A DNA stretch of 64,000 bases from an uncultured Holophagaceae bacterium (GTDB taxonomy: Bacteria; Acidobacteriota; Holophagae; Holophagales; Holophagaceae). The DNA is taken from the NCBI GenBank assembly GCA_903937385.1, contig CAIZZF010000020.1, forward strand, positions 124,001 through 188,000, written 5' to 3'. Positions 1-8,230 of the stretch are shown here, one piece after another. The notes under the pieces were generated by a model, which was not told the origin of the DNA, did not search any database, and saw nothing but the letters and a program-made list of their open reading frames with translations. A program made the translations under genes and the position numbers. Within the stretch, counting starts at the first letter, position 1. Every line of letters begins with the position of its first letter.

Positions 1-41
1 AGATGGAGGCGCTCCTCAAGCAGGGCGGGGGTGGCCGATGA
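1..41 (+). CDS. C-terminal tail of an upstream flagellar gene (possibly fliO)
   Basis: The frame beginning at base 3 runs open from the window edge and ends at the TGA at 39-41, encoding a tail that finishes LLKQGGGGR. The stop overlaps the ATG of fliP by 4 bases (ATGA), so this is very probably the last gene before fliP in the same operon. In many flagellar operons that gene is fliO. The visible residues are too few to identify the family, so the name is inferred from position only. Confidence 0.4.
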   Translation, partial: MEALLKQGGGGR

Positions 42-793
42 GCCGCCTGCTGCGCTGGCTGCCAGTGGTCCTGCTGCTCCTCACGGCAGCCAGTCTCTGC
101 GCCCAGCCTGCGGCCCCGCTGCCTTCGGTGACCGTGGACTTCAGCAAGACGCCCTCGGGACCTGCCCTCAGCACCAGCCTCCAGGCGGTGCTGCTCCTCA
201 GCGTCCTCTCCCTGGCGCCGACGATTCTCATGACCGCCACGAGCTTCACCCGCATCGCCGTGGTGATGCACTTCCTCCGCCAGGGGCTCGGCACCCAGCA
301 GACGCCCTCGAACCAGGTGCTCATCAGCCTCTCGCTGGTGCTCACCTTCTTCATCATGGCGCCCACGGCGCGGGAGATTAACACCACCGCCCTGCAGCCC
401 CTGCAGCGCAACGAGCTGACCACCGAGCAGGCCCTGGAGCGCACCGGAGCGCCGCTGAAGGTGTTCATGCTGCGCCACACGCGGAAAAAGGACCTGGGGC
501 TCTTCCTGCGGATCGCCAAGGCCCCGGCGCCAAAGACCAAGGCCGACGTGCCCATGGAGTGCCTGCTGCCGGCCTTCCTCATCAGCGAGCTCAAGACCGC
601 CTTCGAGATCGGCTTCATGATCTTCCTGCCCTTCCTGGTGGTGGACATGGTGGTGGCGAGCATCCTGCTCAGCATGGGCATGATGATGCTGCCGCCGGTG
701 GTGATCTCGCTGCCCTTCAAGGTGCTGCTGTTCGTGCTGGTGGACGGCTGGTACCTCATCGTGGGCTCCCTGGTGCGGGGGTATACGGGATGA
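38..793 (+). CDS. fliP: Flagellar type III export apparatus protein FliP
   Basis: FliP forms the core of the flagellar protein export gate with FliQ and FliR in the inner membrane. The 251-residue product has the usual family length. It starts with a cleavable signal sequence (hydrophobic stretch about residues 8-20, ending near LCAQ). The FliP core follows, with the conserved patch LAPTILMTATSFTRIAVV, the RQGLGTQQ-P motif, and C-terminal membrane helices with FMIFLPFLVVDMVV and GWYLIVGSL. The ATG overlaps the preceding stop by 4 bases. The gap to fliQ is the only loose junction in this operon and contains a short heptamer repeat. Confidence 0.96.
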   Translation: MSRLLRWLPVVLLLLTAASLCAQPAAPLPSVTVDFSKTPSGPALSTSLQAVLLLSVLSLAPTILMTATSFTRIAVVMHFLRQGLGTQQTPSNQVLISLSLVLTFFIMAPTAREINTTALQPLQRNELTTEQALERTGAPLKVFMLRHTRKKDLGLFLRIAKAPAPKTKADVPMECLLPAFLISELKTAFEIGFMIFLPFLVVDMVVASILLSMGMMMLPPVVISLPFKVLLFVLVDGWYLIVGSLVRGYTG

Positions 794-800
794 GGTTCTC

Positions 801-828
801 GGCTATCAGCTGTCAGCTATCGGCTATC
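801..828 (+). repeat. Four tandem heptamers (RGCTRTC)
   Basis: Between fliP and fliQ the sequence reads GGCTATC, AGCTGTC, AGCTATC, GGCTATC: four adjacent 7-base units of the form RGCTRTC. A degenerate fifth unit may follow. The block lies immediately before the Shine-Dalgarno sequence of fliQ (GGGAGGTG at about 833-840). This is a direct reading; that it belongs to a dispersed repeat family is only a guess. Confidence 0.6.
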
Positions 829-844
829 GGTCGGGAGGTGGGCT

Positions 845-1123
845 GTGAATGAGCTCGTGATTGCGCAGATCGGCCGGGAAGCGCTCAAGACGGCGCTGCT
901 GGTGGCGGGACCGGCCCTGCTGGTGTCGCTGGTGGTGGGCCTCATCGTCTCGGTGTTCCAGGTGGTGACCAGCCTCCAGGACCAGACCATCGCCTTCGTG
1001 CCCAAGGTCATTGCCGTGATGCTGGTGGTCGCGTTCAGCTTTCCCTGGATGATGCAGACGATGGTCCACTTCACGACCCGCATGTTCACCGAGTTCAACA
1101 CCCTCGTCCGGCAGTTGTCCTGA
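845..1123 (+). CDS. fliQ: Flagellar type III export apparatus protein FliQ
   Basis: FliQ is the small two-helix membrane subunit of the flagellar export gate. The 92-residue product shows the family pattern: an N-terminal stretch (NELVIAQIGREALKTALLVAGPALLVSL), then VGLIVSVFQVVTSLQDQTIAFVPK, then a second membrane helix. Translation must begin at GTG 845, preceded by GGGAGGTG, because no in-frame ATG exists near the conserved start; the ATG at 849 is out of frame. It lies between fliP and fliR in the standard order. Confidence 0.95.
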   Translation: MNELVIAQIGREALKTALLVAGPALLVSLVVGLIVSVFQVVTSLQDQTIAFVPKVIAVMLVVAFSFPWMMQTMVHFTTRMFTEFNTLVRQLS

Positions 1124-1130
1124 GTCGCCC

Positions 1131-1916
1131 ATGACGCCGACCCTGATGAACTCCGGGCTCTGGGCCTTCACGGGGGCCAAGGCGGCCCTGTGGGTGCTGG
1201 TGCTGACCCGGGTCACGGGGCTGCTGGCGACCTTTCCCGTCCTTGGCTCTGAGCAGATGCCCCTGCAGCTTCGGGCGGCCCTGGGCGCCCTGCTGGCGAC
1301 GGTGATCCTGCCGGTGCTGCCCACCGCGCCCGTGCTGCCCACGGGCATCCCGGCGCTGGTGGCTTTGATGGCGGGTGAGCTGGCCATCGGCATGCTGCTG
1401 GGCACCGTGGTGGCCTGGATCCTGGAGGCTGTCGCCTTCGCTGGAACGCTCATGGACACGCAGATGGGCTTCTCCTTCGTGCAGTTCCTGGATCCGGCCA
1501 CCAATCAGAGCGCTTCGGTCTCTGGGACGCTGATGATGCAGATGGCGACGCTCATGATCTTTGTCACCGGGCTCCACCACCAGCTGATCCTCGCTCTGGT
1601 GGACAGCTACCGTGTGGCTCCCATGGGCCAGGGCGTCCCGCTGCAGGTCATGGGCCTCATCACCCTGATCGGCCAGGTGCTGGCCAAGGGCTTCCAGCTG
1701 GCCTTCCCGGTCCTGGCTGTGCTGTTCCTGATGGACCTGATCCTCGGCATCTCGGGCAAGTTCATGCCCCAGCTCCAGCTGCTCCAGCTGAGCTTCCCCC
1801 TGAAGATCTCCCTCGGCATGGTGATCCTGGGTCTGGTCCTGCGGGAGCTGGGTCCCTGGCTGCGGCCGATGCTGGAGTCGGGTCCCAAGATGGCCCTGAA
1901 GCTGTTGGGAGGCTAG
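1131..1916 (+). CDS. fliR: Flagellar type III export apparatus protein FliR
   Basis: FliR is the multi-helix membrane subunit that completes the FliPQR export gate. The 261-residue product has about six hydrophobic segments and recognisable family stretches such as LTRVTGLLATFPVLGSEQMP near the N-terminus, LMDTQMGFSFVQFLDPATNQ in the middle, and the C-terminal PQLQLLQLSFPLKI region. It begins 7 bases after fliQ. Its stop lies 1 base before the GTG of flhB, so the genes are tightly coupled. Confidence 0.95.
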   Translation: MTPTLMNSGLWAFTGAKAALWVLVLTRVTGLLATFPVLGSEQMPLQLRAALGALLATVILPVLPTAPVLPTGIPALVALMAGELAIGMLLGTVVAWILEAVAFAGTLMDTQMGFSFVQFLDPATNQSASVSGTLMMQMATLMIFVTGLHHQLILALVDSYRVAPMGQGVPLQVMGLITLIGQVLAKGFQLAFPVLAVLFLMDLILGISGKFMPQLQLLQLSFPLKISLGMVILGLVLRELGPWLRPMLESGPKMALKLLGG

Positions 1917-1917
1917 G

Positions 1918-2973
1918 GTGCCCCAGGATCCTGGACGGACTGAGACCGCCACCCCCCGCCGCCGACAAAAGGCCCGGGACGAGGGCTCGGTACCGCGCAG
2001 CGCGGACTTTGACGGCGCCATCCTGCTCTGGGGGAACTTCTTCCTGTTCCTGGGTCTGGGCAGCGCCACGGTGGCGCTCCTGGCGAAGCAGGTGGCGCAC
2101 TTCCTTCAGTTGGCACGGCCCGGCGCCCTGGCCGAAGCGGGCCGGATCACCCTGGTCGGCGACCTGATGCAGATCCTCGGGCGGCTGCTGCTGCCCTTCC
2201 TCACCCTCAACCTGCTGCTGGCCCTGGCGGTGGGCTTCAGCCAGCGGGGGTTCACCTTCAACACCAAGCCGCTCCAGCTGAAATTCGACCGACTGAACCC
2301 GGCCCAGGGCTTCAAGCGCCTCTTCGCCTTGAAGTCCCTGGTGGAGCTGGTGAAGAGCCTGGCCAAGTTCGCCCTCCTGGCCTGGGTGGCGTATTCGGTC
2401 CTGGAGCCCCGGGTGCCGGTGCTGCTGTCCACCTTGAAGCTGCCCCTGGGCCACTCGCTCGACCTCTTCCAGAGCGCGGTCTTCGCGCTCTACCGCAACG
2501 TGATGCTCGCCATGCTGGTGCTGGCCGTCGCGGACTTCGCCTGGCAGCGGAGCTCCTGGGAGAAGAGCATCCGCATGACCAAGCAGGAGGTCAAAGACGA
2601 GGCCAAGGATGCGGACGGCAGCCCCGAGGTCAAGCAGCGGCAGAAGGGCCTCATGATGGCCTCGGCCCGCCGCCGGATGCTCGCGGCGGTGCCCAAGGCG
2701 ACCGTGGTGATCACCAACCCCACGCACGTGGCGGTGGCGCTGCGGTATGACGAGAAGACCGCCGCCCCGGTGTGCGTGGCCAAGGGGCTGGACCACCTGG
2801 CACTGAAGATCCGGGAGCGGGCCCGGGAGACGGGCGTGCCGATCCTGGAACGGCCGGAGCTGGCGCGGGCGCTCTACCGCGCCGTGGAGCTGGACCAACC
2901 CATTCCCAATGAGCTCTTCCAGGCCGTGGCGCAGGTGCTTGCCTTCGTCTATCGGCTGCGGGGGGCCGCATGA
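1918..2973 (+). CDS. flhB: Flagellar export substrate-specificity switch protein FlhB
   Basis: FlhB sits at the export gate and switches secretion from rod/hook to filament substrates after cleaving itself. The 351-residue product starts at GTG 1918, one base after fliR. It has the basic FlhB N-terminus (RRRQKARDEGSVPRS), four membrane segments, the linker with SIRMTKQEVKDEAKDADGSP, and the cytoplasmic domain. The autocleavage motif NPTH is intact at about residues 267-270, followed by VAVALRYDEKTAAP. flhA, which often follows flhB, is not in the window. Confidence 0.97.
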   Translation: MPQDPGRTETATPRRRQKARDEGSVPRSADFDGAILLWGNFFLFLGLGSATVALLAKQVAHFLQLARPGALAEAGRITLVGDLMQILGRLLLPFLTLNLLLALAVGFSQRGFTFNTKPLQLKFDRLNPAQGFKRLFALKSLVELVKSLAKFALLAWVAYSVLEPRVPVLLSTLKLPLGHSLDLFQSAVFALYRNVMLAMLVLAVADFAWQRSSWEKSIRMTKQEVKDEAKDADGSPEVKQRQKGLMMASARRRMLAAVPKATVVITNPTHVAVALRYDEKTAAPVCVAKGLDHLALKIRERARETGVPILERPELARALYRAVELDQPIPNELFQAVAQVLAFVYRLRGAA

Positions 2974-3067
2974 AGCAAAAGGAACAATCCCAAGGCTTGA
3001 GTTCCAGCGCATCCGCTCCGAAGAGGGTATTGTCAGAGCACACCGCCGATCCCACCAGGGGACTCCC

Positions 3068-3715
3068 TTGACCCGCCCCATCGTGCCACCCCACCGCCCG
3101 ACCCCCAGCCTGCTGCTGGTGGATGACGATCCCATGCCCCGGGAGACCCTCTCGACCCTCCTCAACCAGGAGGGGTTCCATGTGGTCACCGCCGCGACCG
3201 GGGAAGAGGCCGAGCTGAAGCTGCGGAGCGAGAAGCCTCCCTTCGACCTGGTGATCACGGACCTGGTGATGCCCGGCAAGACCGGGATGGACGTCCTCAA
3301 GTGCGCCCTGAAGCAGAACCCCAGCTGCACCGTGCTGGTGCTCACGGGCTTCGGCAGCGTGCGCGAGGCCACGGAAGCCATGGAGCTGGGCGCCTTCGAC
3401 TTCGTCACAAAGCCCATGCAGATCGACCAGTTCCGCAACACGCTGCGGCGGCTCATGGAGCGCCGGGACCTGGCCCACGAGCGGGACGAGCTGCGCGCCC
3501 AGGTGAAGACCCTGACCGAGCGGGCCGAGCGGCTGGAGACCACTCTCGGGCGCATGGAGATCCTGGCCAACCAGATGGCGCCCAGTGCCGGGGCCGCGAA
3601 GCCGGATGCCCTGGCGGACCTCGAGCGCCTCGCCGCGCTGAGAGGGAAGGGCATGCTCTCGGATGAAGAGTTCGAGCACGGCAAGAAGAACCTCCTCGCC
3701 CGGTGGCTCTCGTGA
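3068..3715 (+). CDS. Response regulator with coiled coil and C-terminal SHOCT-like domain
   Basis: This single-receiver protein has no DNA-binding output domain. From TTG 3068 (AGGGGA five bases upstream) it is 215 residues: a receiver at about 14-130 with acidic triad DDD (19-21), phosphoacceptor D65 in VITDLVMPG, T93 and K115; a charged heptad-rich coiled coil at about 130-165; and a C-terminal segment at about 183-215 (LADLERLAALRGKGMLSDEEFEHGKKNLL). That segment matches the SHOCT pattern, a short helical hairpin usually found at the ends of bacterial proteins. The frame stays open upstream, so an earlier start is possible, but the receiver fits this one. Its stop overlaps the next gene. 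The flagellar neighbourhood could hint at motility control, but this is inference. Confidence 0.85.
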   Translation: MTRPIVPPHRPTPSLLLVDDDPMPRETLSTLLNQEGFHVVTAATGEEAELKLRSEKPPFDLVITDLVMPGKTGMDVLKCALKQNPSCTVLVLTGFGSVREATEAMELGAFDFVTKPMQIDQFRNTLRRLMERRDLAHERDELRAQVKTLTERAERLETTLGRMEILANQMAPSAGAAKPDALADLERLAALRGKGMLSDEEFEHGKKNLLARWLS

Positions 3716-5508
3716 GCTTCCGGCGGCTCAGGTCGGCGGCGCTGCTGCTGGTCGCGCCTCTCCTGGCCGCGGGGCAGGAACCGGCTCACGCGGCTGCGCC
3801 AGCGACAAAGCAGGGCAAGGCCTCCAGCGGAGCCATGAGCGACGCCCAGGCCGCTGAGCTGGCCAAGGAGGCCCTCGGCGCCGAGAACGCCGCCTCCATC
3901 AAGGCCGCCCTGGCCCGGCTGAAGGGGCACAGCTTCAAGTCCAGCAAGGTGCCTGAGCGGGAGCTGGTGCTCTACGCCCAGGGCATGCTCGAGGCCCGGG
4001 TAGGCAACCTCCCGGGCGCCGCCGTGGCGTTCAAGAAGCTGGAGCGGCAGTGGCCGACGTCACCCTTCATGGGGGAGGCCAACACCATCCTGGCGGAGGA
4101 TGCCCTCAACCAAAAGCGCTACAAGGATGCCGAGGGCCGCCTCCACAAGGCGCTGGCCTCGGACATGCCCGCCGAGCGCAAGCGAGGCTCCCAGGAGCTG
4201 CTGATCTGGCTGCTGGTGGAGCAGGGACGGCCTCAGGAGGCGCTGCCCATCGTGCAGGCCCTGAAGCCCTTCACCGGCAGCCAGAAGCCCAGCGAGCGGG
4301 GTCTCGCGGGCATCACCGAGGTGCTCACGGTCACCGGCGCCAAGGACCAGGCCGAGACCGCGCGCAAGGACTTCGCCCGGCTCTATCCCACCAGCGAGCT
4401 GACTCCCCGCCTGGAGCTGGCCTGGGGCCGCCTCCTCGGCCGCTCCGGCGATGCCAAGGGGGCGGCCCAGGTGCTCCGGAAGCTGGTCAAGGACTTCCCG
4501 AAGTCCACTCAGGCTGATGACGCGCGCTTGGCTCTCGCCAGCCTGCTGACGGACGGGAGCCTGCCCGAGGCCAAGGATCTGCCCAGCGCCGAGTCCCTGC
4601 TGGCCGAGGTGCGGAAGGGCGGCAAGAACCTGCCCAAGGGGACGGCCCAGGTCGTGGAGCTGCGTCTGCTCACCGGCAAGAGCCAGTGGGAAGAGTGCCT
4701 CAATGTGGTCGACAAGATGGACCCGGCTCTGCGCGAAGGCGCGGAGGTCAAGAAGCTCTGGGGCGAGGCCTGGAATGCCTGGGCGGGCCAGCGCCTCGAG
4801 AAGGGCATTCCAGGGGAGCTGCTCACGCGGCTGAAGCCGGGCCACTTCGGGGCCCTGGACCCGCGGCTGCGGATCGGGGTCGCGGAGCTGTTCGCTGTGC
4901 ACGGCCTCCTGGAAGTCCTGCCCTCGCTGCTGGCCGATGTGCCGGCGGCCCAGCGGGTCGCGCCGCGCAAGGCCGCGCTGGCCAAGGTCCAGCCCGAGGC
5001 GCAGCCTAGGCAGATCCTGAAGCTCATGCCACCCAAGGGCGACACGCCGGAAGAGGCCCTGTTCCGGGCCAGGGCTGAGGCCGCCCTGGAGAACTGGCCT
5101 TCGGTCCGCAGCGCCCTGCCGCGGGCCCTGCCGGGGCCGGAGCGGGTGAAGGTGATCCTGCGGCTGCTCCAGCGCCCCCTGGGGCCCAAGGAGACCGCCA
5201 CGCAGCGGCACGCGGAGGCGGAAGGCTGGCTGCCACGCCTGACCGAGAAGGTGGAGCTGCGCGAGCCCGTGAGCATCCTGGTCGGTGACCTGCGGCTGCA
5301 GGCCGGGGATGCCAAGGGCGCGCTGGCCCTGTATCCAGGCAGGTCTCTCGCGCCGGAGCAGCGGGGTTGGGTGGCGCTCATGCGGGCCCAGGCCATGCTG
5401 AAGCTGGGCCAGCGCGATCAGGCCCGGTCCGTGATCAAGGAGAGCCGGGAAGAGCAGGGCTTCAAGGGCCAGCGGGACGCCATCGCCCGGAGCCTGGGCG
5501 CCTACTGA
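3712..5508 (+). CDS. Secreted tetratricopeptide-like repeat protein
   Basis: This long (about 598 residues) protein is rich in alanine, leucine, lysine and glutamate. It has an N-terminal signal sequence (SAALLLVAPLLAAGQE) and a series of helical repeats with TPR-like spacing, for example AVAFKKLERQWPTSPFMGEA, DAEGRLHKALASDMP and GAAQVLRKLVKDFPKS. Such proteins usually act as periplasmic scaffolds. No catalytic motif was seen. GTG 3712 overlaps the preceding stop as GTGA and is preferred; another in-frame GTG lies at 3703. It is translationally coupled to the response regulator, so the two may work together. Confidence 0.75.
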   Translation: MSFRRLRSAALLLVAPLLAAGQEPAHAAAPATKQGKASSGAMSDAQAAELAKEALGAENAASIKAALARLKGHSFKSSKVPERELVLYAQGMLEARVGNLPGAAVAFKKLERQWPTSPFMGEANTILAEDALNQKRYKDAEGRLHKALASDMPAERKRGSQELLIWLLVEQGRPQEALPIVQALKPFTGSQKPSERGLAGITEVLTVTGAKDQAETARKDFARLYPTSELTPRLELAWGRLLGRSGDAKGAAQVLRKLVKDFPKSTQADDARLALASLLTDGSLPEAKDLPSAESLLAEVRKGGKNLPKGTAQVVELRLLTGKSQWEECLNVVDKMDPALREGAEVKKLWGEAWNAWAGQRLEKGIPGELLTRLKPGHFGALDPRLRIGVAELFAVHGLLEVLPSLLADVPAAQRVAPRKAALAKVQPEAQPRQILKLMPPKGDTPEEALFRARAEAALENWPSVRSALPRALPGPERVKVILRLLQRPLGPKETATQRHAEAEGWLPRLTEKVELREPVSILVGDLRLQAGDAKGALALYPGRSLAPEQRGWVALMRAQAMLKLGQRDQARSVIKESREEQGFKGQRDAIARSLGAY

Positions 5509-5552
5509 TCGGGGCCGGTTGCGGCTACCATGGGGCATCCCCGGAGATCCTG

Positions 5553-6131
5553 ATGCGCCCCCTGATCGCCGTCCTACTGTCCCTCGCTACGCTCGGCCTG
5601 ATTGCTGGTCCCAAGCCCCGCGTGAAGCTGACCACCTCCCTGGGGCCGATCCTGCTGGAGCTGGAGCCGGAGGCCGCGCCGAAGACCGTGGAGAACTTCC
5701 TGAAGTACGTCAAGAAGGGCCAGTACAAGGGGACCATCTTCCACCGTGTCATCCCGGGTTTCATGATCCAGGGCGGCGGCTATGTGGACTACCTCGGCAA
5801 GAAGCGGACAGATCCCGCCATTCCCAATGAAGCGGACCGCGCCCTGGCAGCGGGGCTTAAGAACAAGCGGGGCGCGCTCGCCATGGCCCGCACCCCGGAC
5901 CCCAACAGTGCGGCCGCGGAGTTCTTCATCAACGTGGTGGACAATCCGGCGCTGGACTTCAAGAGCAAGGCCAACGACCAGACCTGGGGCTACTGCGTGT
6001 TCGGCAAGGTGGTCCAGGGCATGGACGTGGTCGACCGCATCAAGGCGGTGAAGACCAGCAACAAGCGCAGCGACTTCCTGAACCTGCCCGTGAAGCCGGT
6101 GATCATCACGGATGCGGCTCTGGTGCCATGA
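5553..6131 (+). CDS. Secreted cyclophilin-type peptidyl-prolyl cis-trans isomerase
   Basis: This protein catalyses proline isomerisation during protein folding, probably in the periplasm. The 192-residue product starts at ATG 5553 with GGAG six bases upstream and has an N-terminal hydrophobic export signal (IAVLLSLATLGLIAG). Cyclophilin motifs are clear: TVENFLKYV, FHRVIPGFMIQGGG (catalytic Arg in FHRV), ALAMARTPDPNSAAAEFFIN, and the C-terminal FGKVVQGMDVVDRI. It follows the TPR-like gene on the same strand. Its last 26 bases overlap the convergent kinase-like gene. A second, cytosolic cyclophilin lies at 59909. Confidence 0.93.
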   Translation: MRPLIAVLLSLATLGLIAGPKPRVKLTTSLGPILLELEPEAAPKTVENFLKYVKKGQYKGTIFHRVIPGFMIQGGGYVDYLGKKRTDPAIPNEADRALAAGLKNKRGALAMARTPDPNSAAAEFFINVVDNPALDFKSKANDQTWGYCVFGKVVQGMDVVDRIKAVKTSNKRSDFLNLPVKPVIITDAALVP

Positions 6132-6816
6132 CCGCGAAGGCCTCGGCCGGGGCGCCGAGCTTCCGCAGGCTGCGCCCCAGGCGGGCCTGGTAGCGGGGCA
6201 TCAGATCGACGCCGGGGGCTGTGAAGCCGGCGCGGTCCCAGTCCAGGAAGAGCGCGCCACCGTCCGGCGGCAGCAGCACGTTCGTCGCATTCAGGTCCGG
6301 TGACCAGAGACCCCACGCGCAGAGACAGGCGAGGGCCCGACGGATAGCTCCGGCGCGCTCGGTGCTCAGGTCCCAGCGGTTGGGCCAGGAGTCGCCTTCG
6401 GCCAGGCGCGTGATCAGCACGCCTTCCACGCCGAACCGCACGGGACGCCACGCGTAGCCCATGGGTTCCACGGTGGGGAAGCCGGCCTCCCAGAGTCCCC
6501 GGTGCACGGCGTATTCAGCGGCGAAGCGGAGATTCGAGCGGTAGGTGCGCTCGTTGACGTGGCGCAGGAGGCCCCCACGACGATAGGGGCGGAGCACCAG
6601 ATCGCCGACGCGCAGCACGCCGCCGCGGCCGAAGGCTCCTGGGACGGGCACCGCCACGCCCTCGGGTTCGATGGCCCCGGGGGTGCAGATGCGCCAGCCG
6701 CCACCAAGGCCCGGCAGCTCCCGATTCACGCGGCAGCCAAGGGGCAGGCGGGGCACGCCGGGTGGATACGGCCAGTCGGCGGGAAGGGGCGGAATGATGT
6801 AGGGGGCGTGGATCAT
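6106..6816 (-). CDS. Lipopolysaccharide (Kdo/heptose) kinase family protein, KdkA-like
   Basis: This 236-residue protein has the protein-kinase-like fold of the Kdo/WaaP/InaA family, which phosphorylates lipid A-core sugars at the inner membrane. Visible features are an N-terminal phosphate-loop-like region (GAFGRGGVL), YRRGGLLRHVNERTY, a catalytic-loop equivalent WSPDLNATNVLL (Asp and Asn of the D-L-N-x-x-N motif), and the metal-binding LDWDRAG in place of DFG. Length and motif order suit KdkA (Kdo 4-kinase) best, but the sugar specificity cannot be settled here. It is convergent with the cyclophilin gene and overlaps its end. Confidence 0.75.
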   Translation of the reverse strand: MIHAPYIIPPLPADWPYPPGVPRLPLGCRVNRELPGLGGGWRICTPGAIEPEGVAVPVPGAFGRGGVLRVGDLVLRPYRRGGLLRHVNERTYRSNLRFAAEYAVHRGLWEAGFPTVEPMGYAWRPVRFGVEGVLITRLAEGDSWPNRWDLSTERAGAIRRALACLCAWGLWSPDLNATNVLLPPDGGALFLDWDRAGFTAPGVDLMPRYQARLGRSLRKLGAPAEAFAVMAPEPHP

Positions 6817-7063
6817 GGCAGTCTTTCCAGCTTGCCTCGACTGGGCAAAGAAGGCAAAGAGTGGTTCCTTGAACGAACCCAGAAGCAGATGTCAACCGGT
6901 CAATCGTGAGTGCCCATGCCACCAAAACCGGGCAATCCAGCAAGTGGCTTTTGGTGAAAGGAATTCTTGGATTCCGGTCCGCGGGTTCCCACAGTGGATG
7001 TGGATAACGCTCCCGGGATTGACCCCCCCTGACCCTGTCATCCTGGGAATCCAAGGGCCAAAT

Positions 7064-8227
7064 ATGACCTCTCCATCCTCCATTCCTCCGTCCCACTCCG
7101 GGTCCGGATACGTAACCGGACGTATCCCCTCTCCAGGGATTCCTCTCGAAGTTCAGCTCAGAAAACACCTGCTCGAGGCAACCCTCGCCGCGATGGAGGC
7201 CGCGAGCACCAGCCTGGAACCCGCGCCATTGCTGGGTCTCCGAGCCTTCATCGACGGGACTCGACCGCTTGATGCTGCCGCGTGGATGGCTACAGTCATT
7301 GCTGCGGAACTCGTGGAGGATGCCGGAGAAATCCTCCGCTCTGCTCGACATGGTGTGGCGGAACGGACTGATCTGCGCGCCCTCGAGTCGAGCCTGAAGC
7401 CGCACATAGAGAAGGCGCGCAAGCGCCGCGCCGCGCTCTGGCATCTTGATACGAGGCGGCAGCTCATCCGGTTCTCGTACACGAAGGCCGACGGCGCACT
7501 CCCCTTCGACGATGGCGATCTCCATGCCATCTTCCTGCACGCGTTCCGCCTTGAGGGCATCGGCCTGGCTTTGGACCTGGGCAAGCGCCCACGCCCGCTG
7601 CTCAGCGTGGGCCTCCCTCTGCCCGCCTTGGTCGGCGGCCTGGCGGAGTGCATGGATGCGGTGCTGAAGCGGGAGCCCGCGGAGGCGTTGCCTCACTTGC
7701 TGGAGCGCCTGAACCGGCGGCTGCCGCAGGGCCTCTGCGTGCACACGTGGACCGCGTTGCCCGCCTATGCGACACCGCTGGGTGACCTCGCCATGCGTGC
7801 GTGGTGGCGGTGGGAGGTGCCTGCGGAGATCCGCGAGCGGGTGGCCGGCGGACTGCGCAACTTCCAGGGGGCGGAGTCCTGGCTCTGGGACCGCGATGGC
7901 GCCAAGACAGAGGCGCCGCTGGACCTGCGCACCATCGTCCTCGAGGCGCGCCTCGAAGCGGCTGTCCTCACCTTCGCCACCCGCCTGGGAGCCCTGCACG
8001 CGCTGAATCCGCTGAAGGTCCTCGGCGCGCTCTTCGAGCTTGAGGCGGCGGAGCTCCAGGGCCTGGTTCGCACGGGCGTGGACCTGAAGCCGGACCCGCG
8101 CCTGGGTCAGGCCGAGCGGTTCGAGCCGAAGCTGAAGAACATGTTCGAGGACGCGGTGCTGCTCGGCGGTGGCTCCAACATCACCCTCGTGGACGAGGAC
8201 GACGACGAGCCCCTGCGCCTGGGCTGA
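7064..8227 (+). CDS. DUF2344 (radical SAM-linked) domain protein with extra N-terminal region
   Basis: Residues about 138-255 match the DUF2344 / TIGR03936 pattern: RFSYTKADGALPFDDGDLHA, then a KRPRPLLSVGLPLP stretch where the family has HPRPRLSFGPPLP, then LLERLNRRLPQGLCV. That domain normally accompanies, or is fused to, a radical SAM protein of the TIGR03960 type. No radical SAM gene is visible in the window. The first about 135 residues and the last about 130 are not recognised. ATG 7064 has AGGG seven bases upstream; the frame is open further upstream, but composition changes there. The C-terminus is strongly acidic (DEDDDE). Molecular function is unknown. Confidence 0.7.
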   Translation: MTSPSSIPPSHSGSGYVTGRIPSPGIPLEVQLRKHLLEATLAAMEAASTSLEPAPLLGLRAFIDGTRPLDAAAWMATVIAAELVEDAGEILRSARHGVAERTDLRALESSLKPHIEKARKRRAALWHLDTRRQLIRFSYTKADGALPFDDGDLHAIFLHAFRLEGIGLALDLGKRPRPLLSVGLPLPALVGGLAECMDAVLKREPAEALPHLLERLNRRLPQGLCVHTWTALPAYATPLGDLAMRAWWRWEVPAEIRERVAGGLRNFQGAESWLWDRDGAKTEAPLDLRTIVLEARLEAAVLTFATRLGALHALNPLKVLGALFELEAAELQGLVRTGVDLKPDPRLGQAERFEPKLKNMFEDAVLLGGGSNITLVDEDDDEPLRLG

Positions 8228-8230
8228 GCT

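Noticed and set aside
801-828. CRISPR-like array
   Set aside because: The units are 7 bases with no spacers, so this is a simple tandem repeat.
2970-3071. A 33-codon ORF starting in the flhB stop (ATGA overlap)
   Set aside because: Its composition is not protein-like, it has no recognisable sequence, and it ends at the response regulator start; it is most likely leader sequence.
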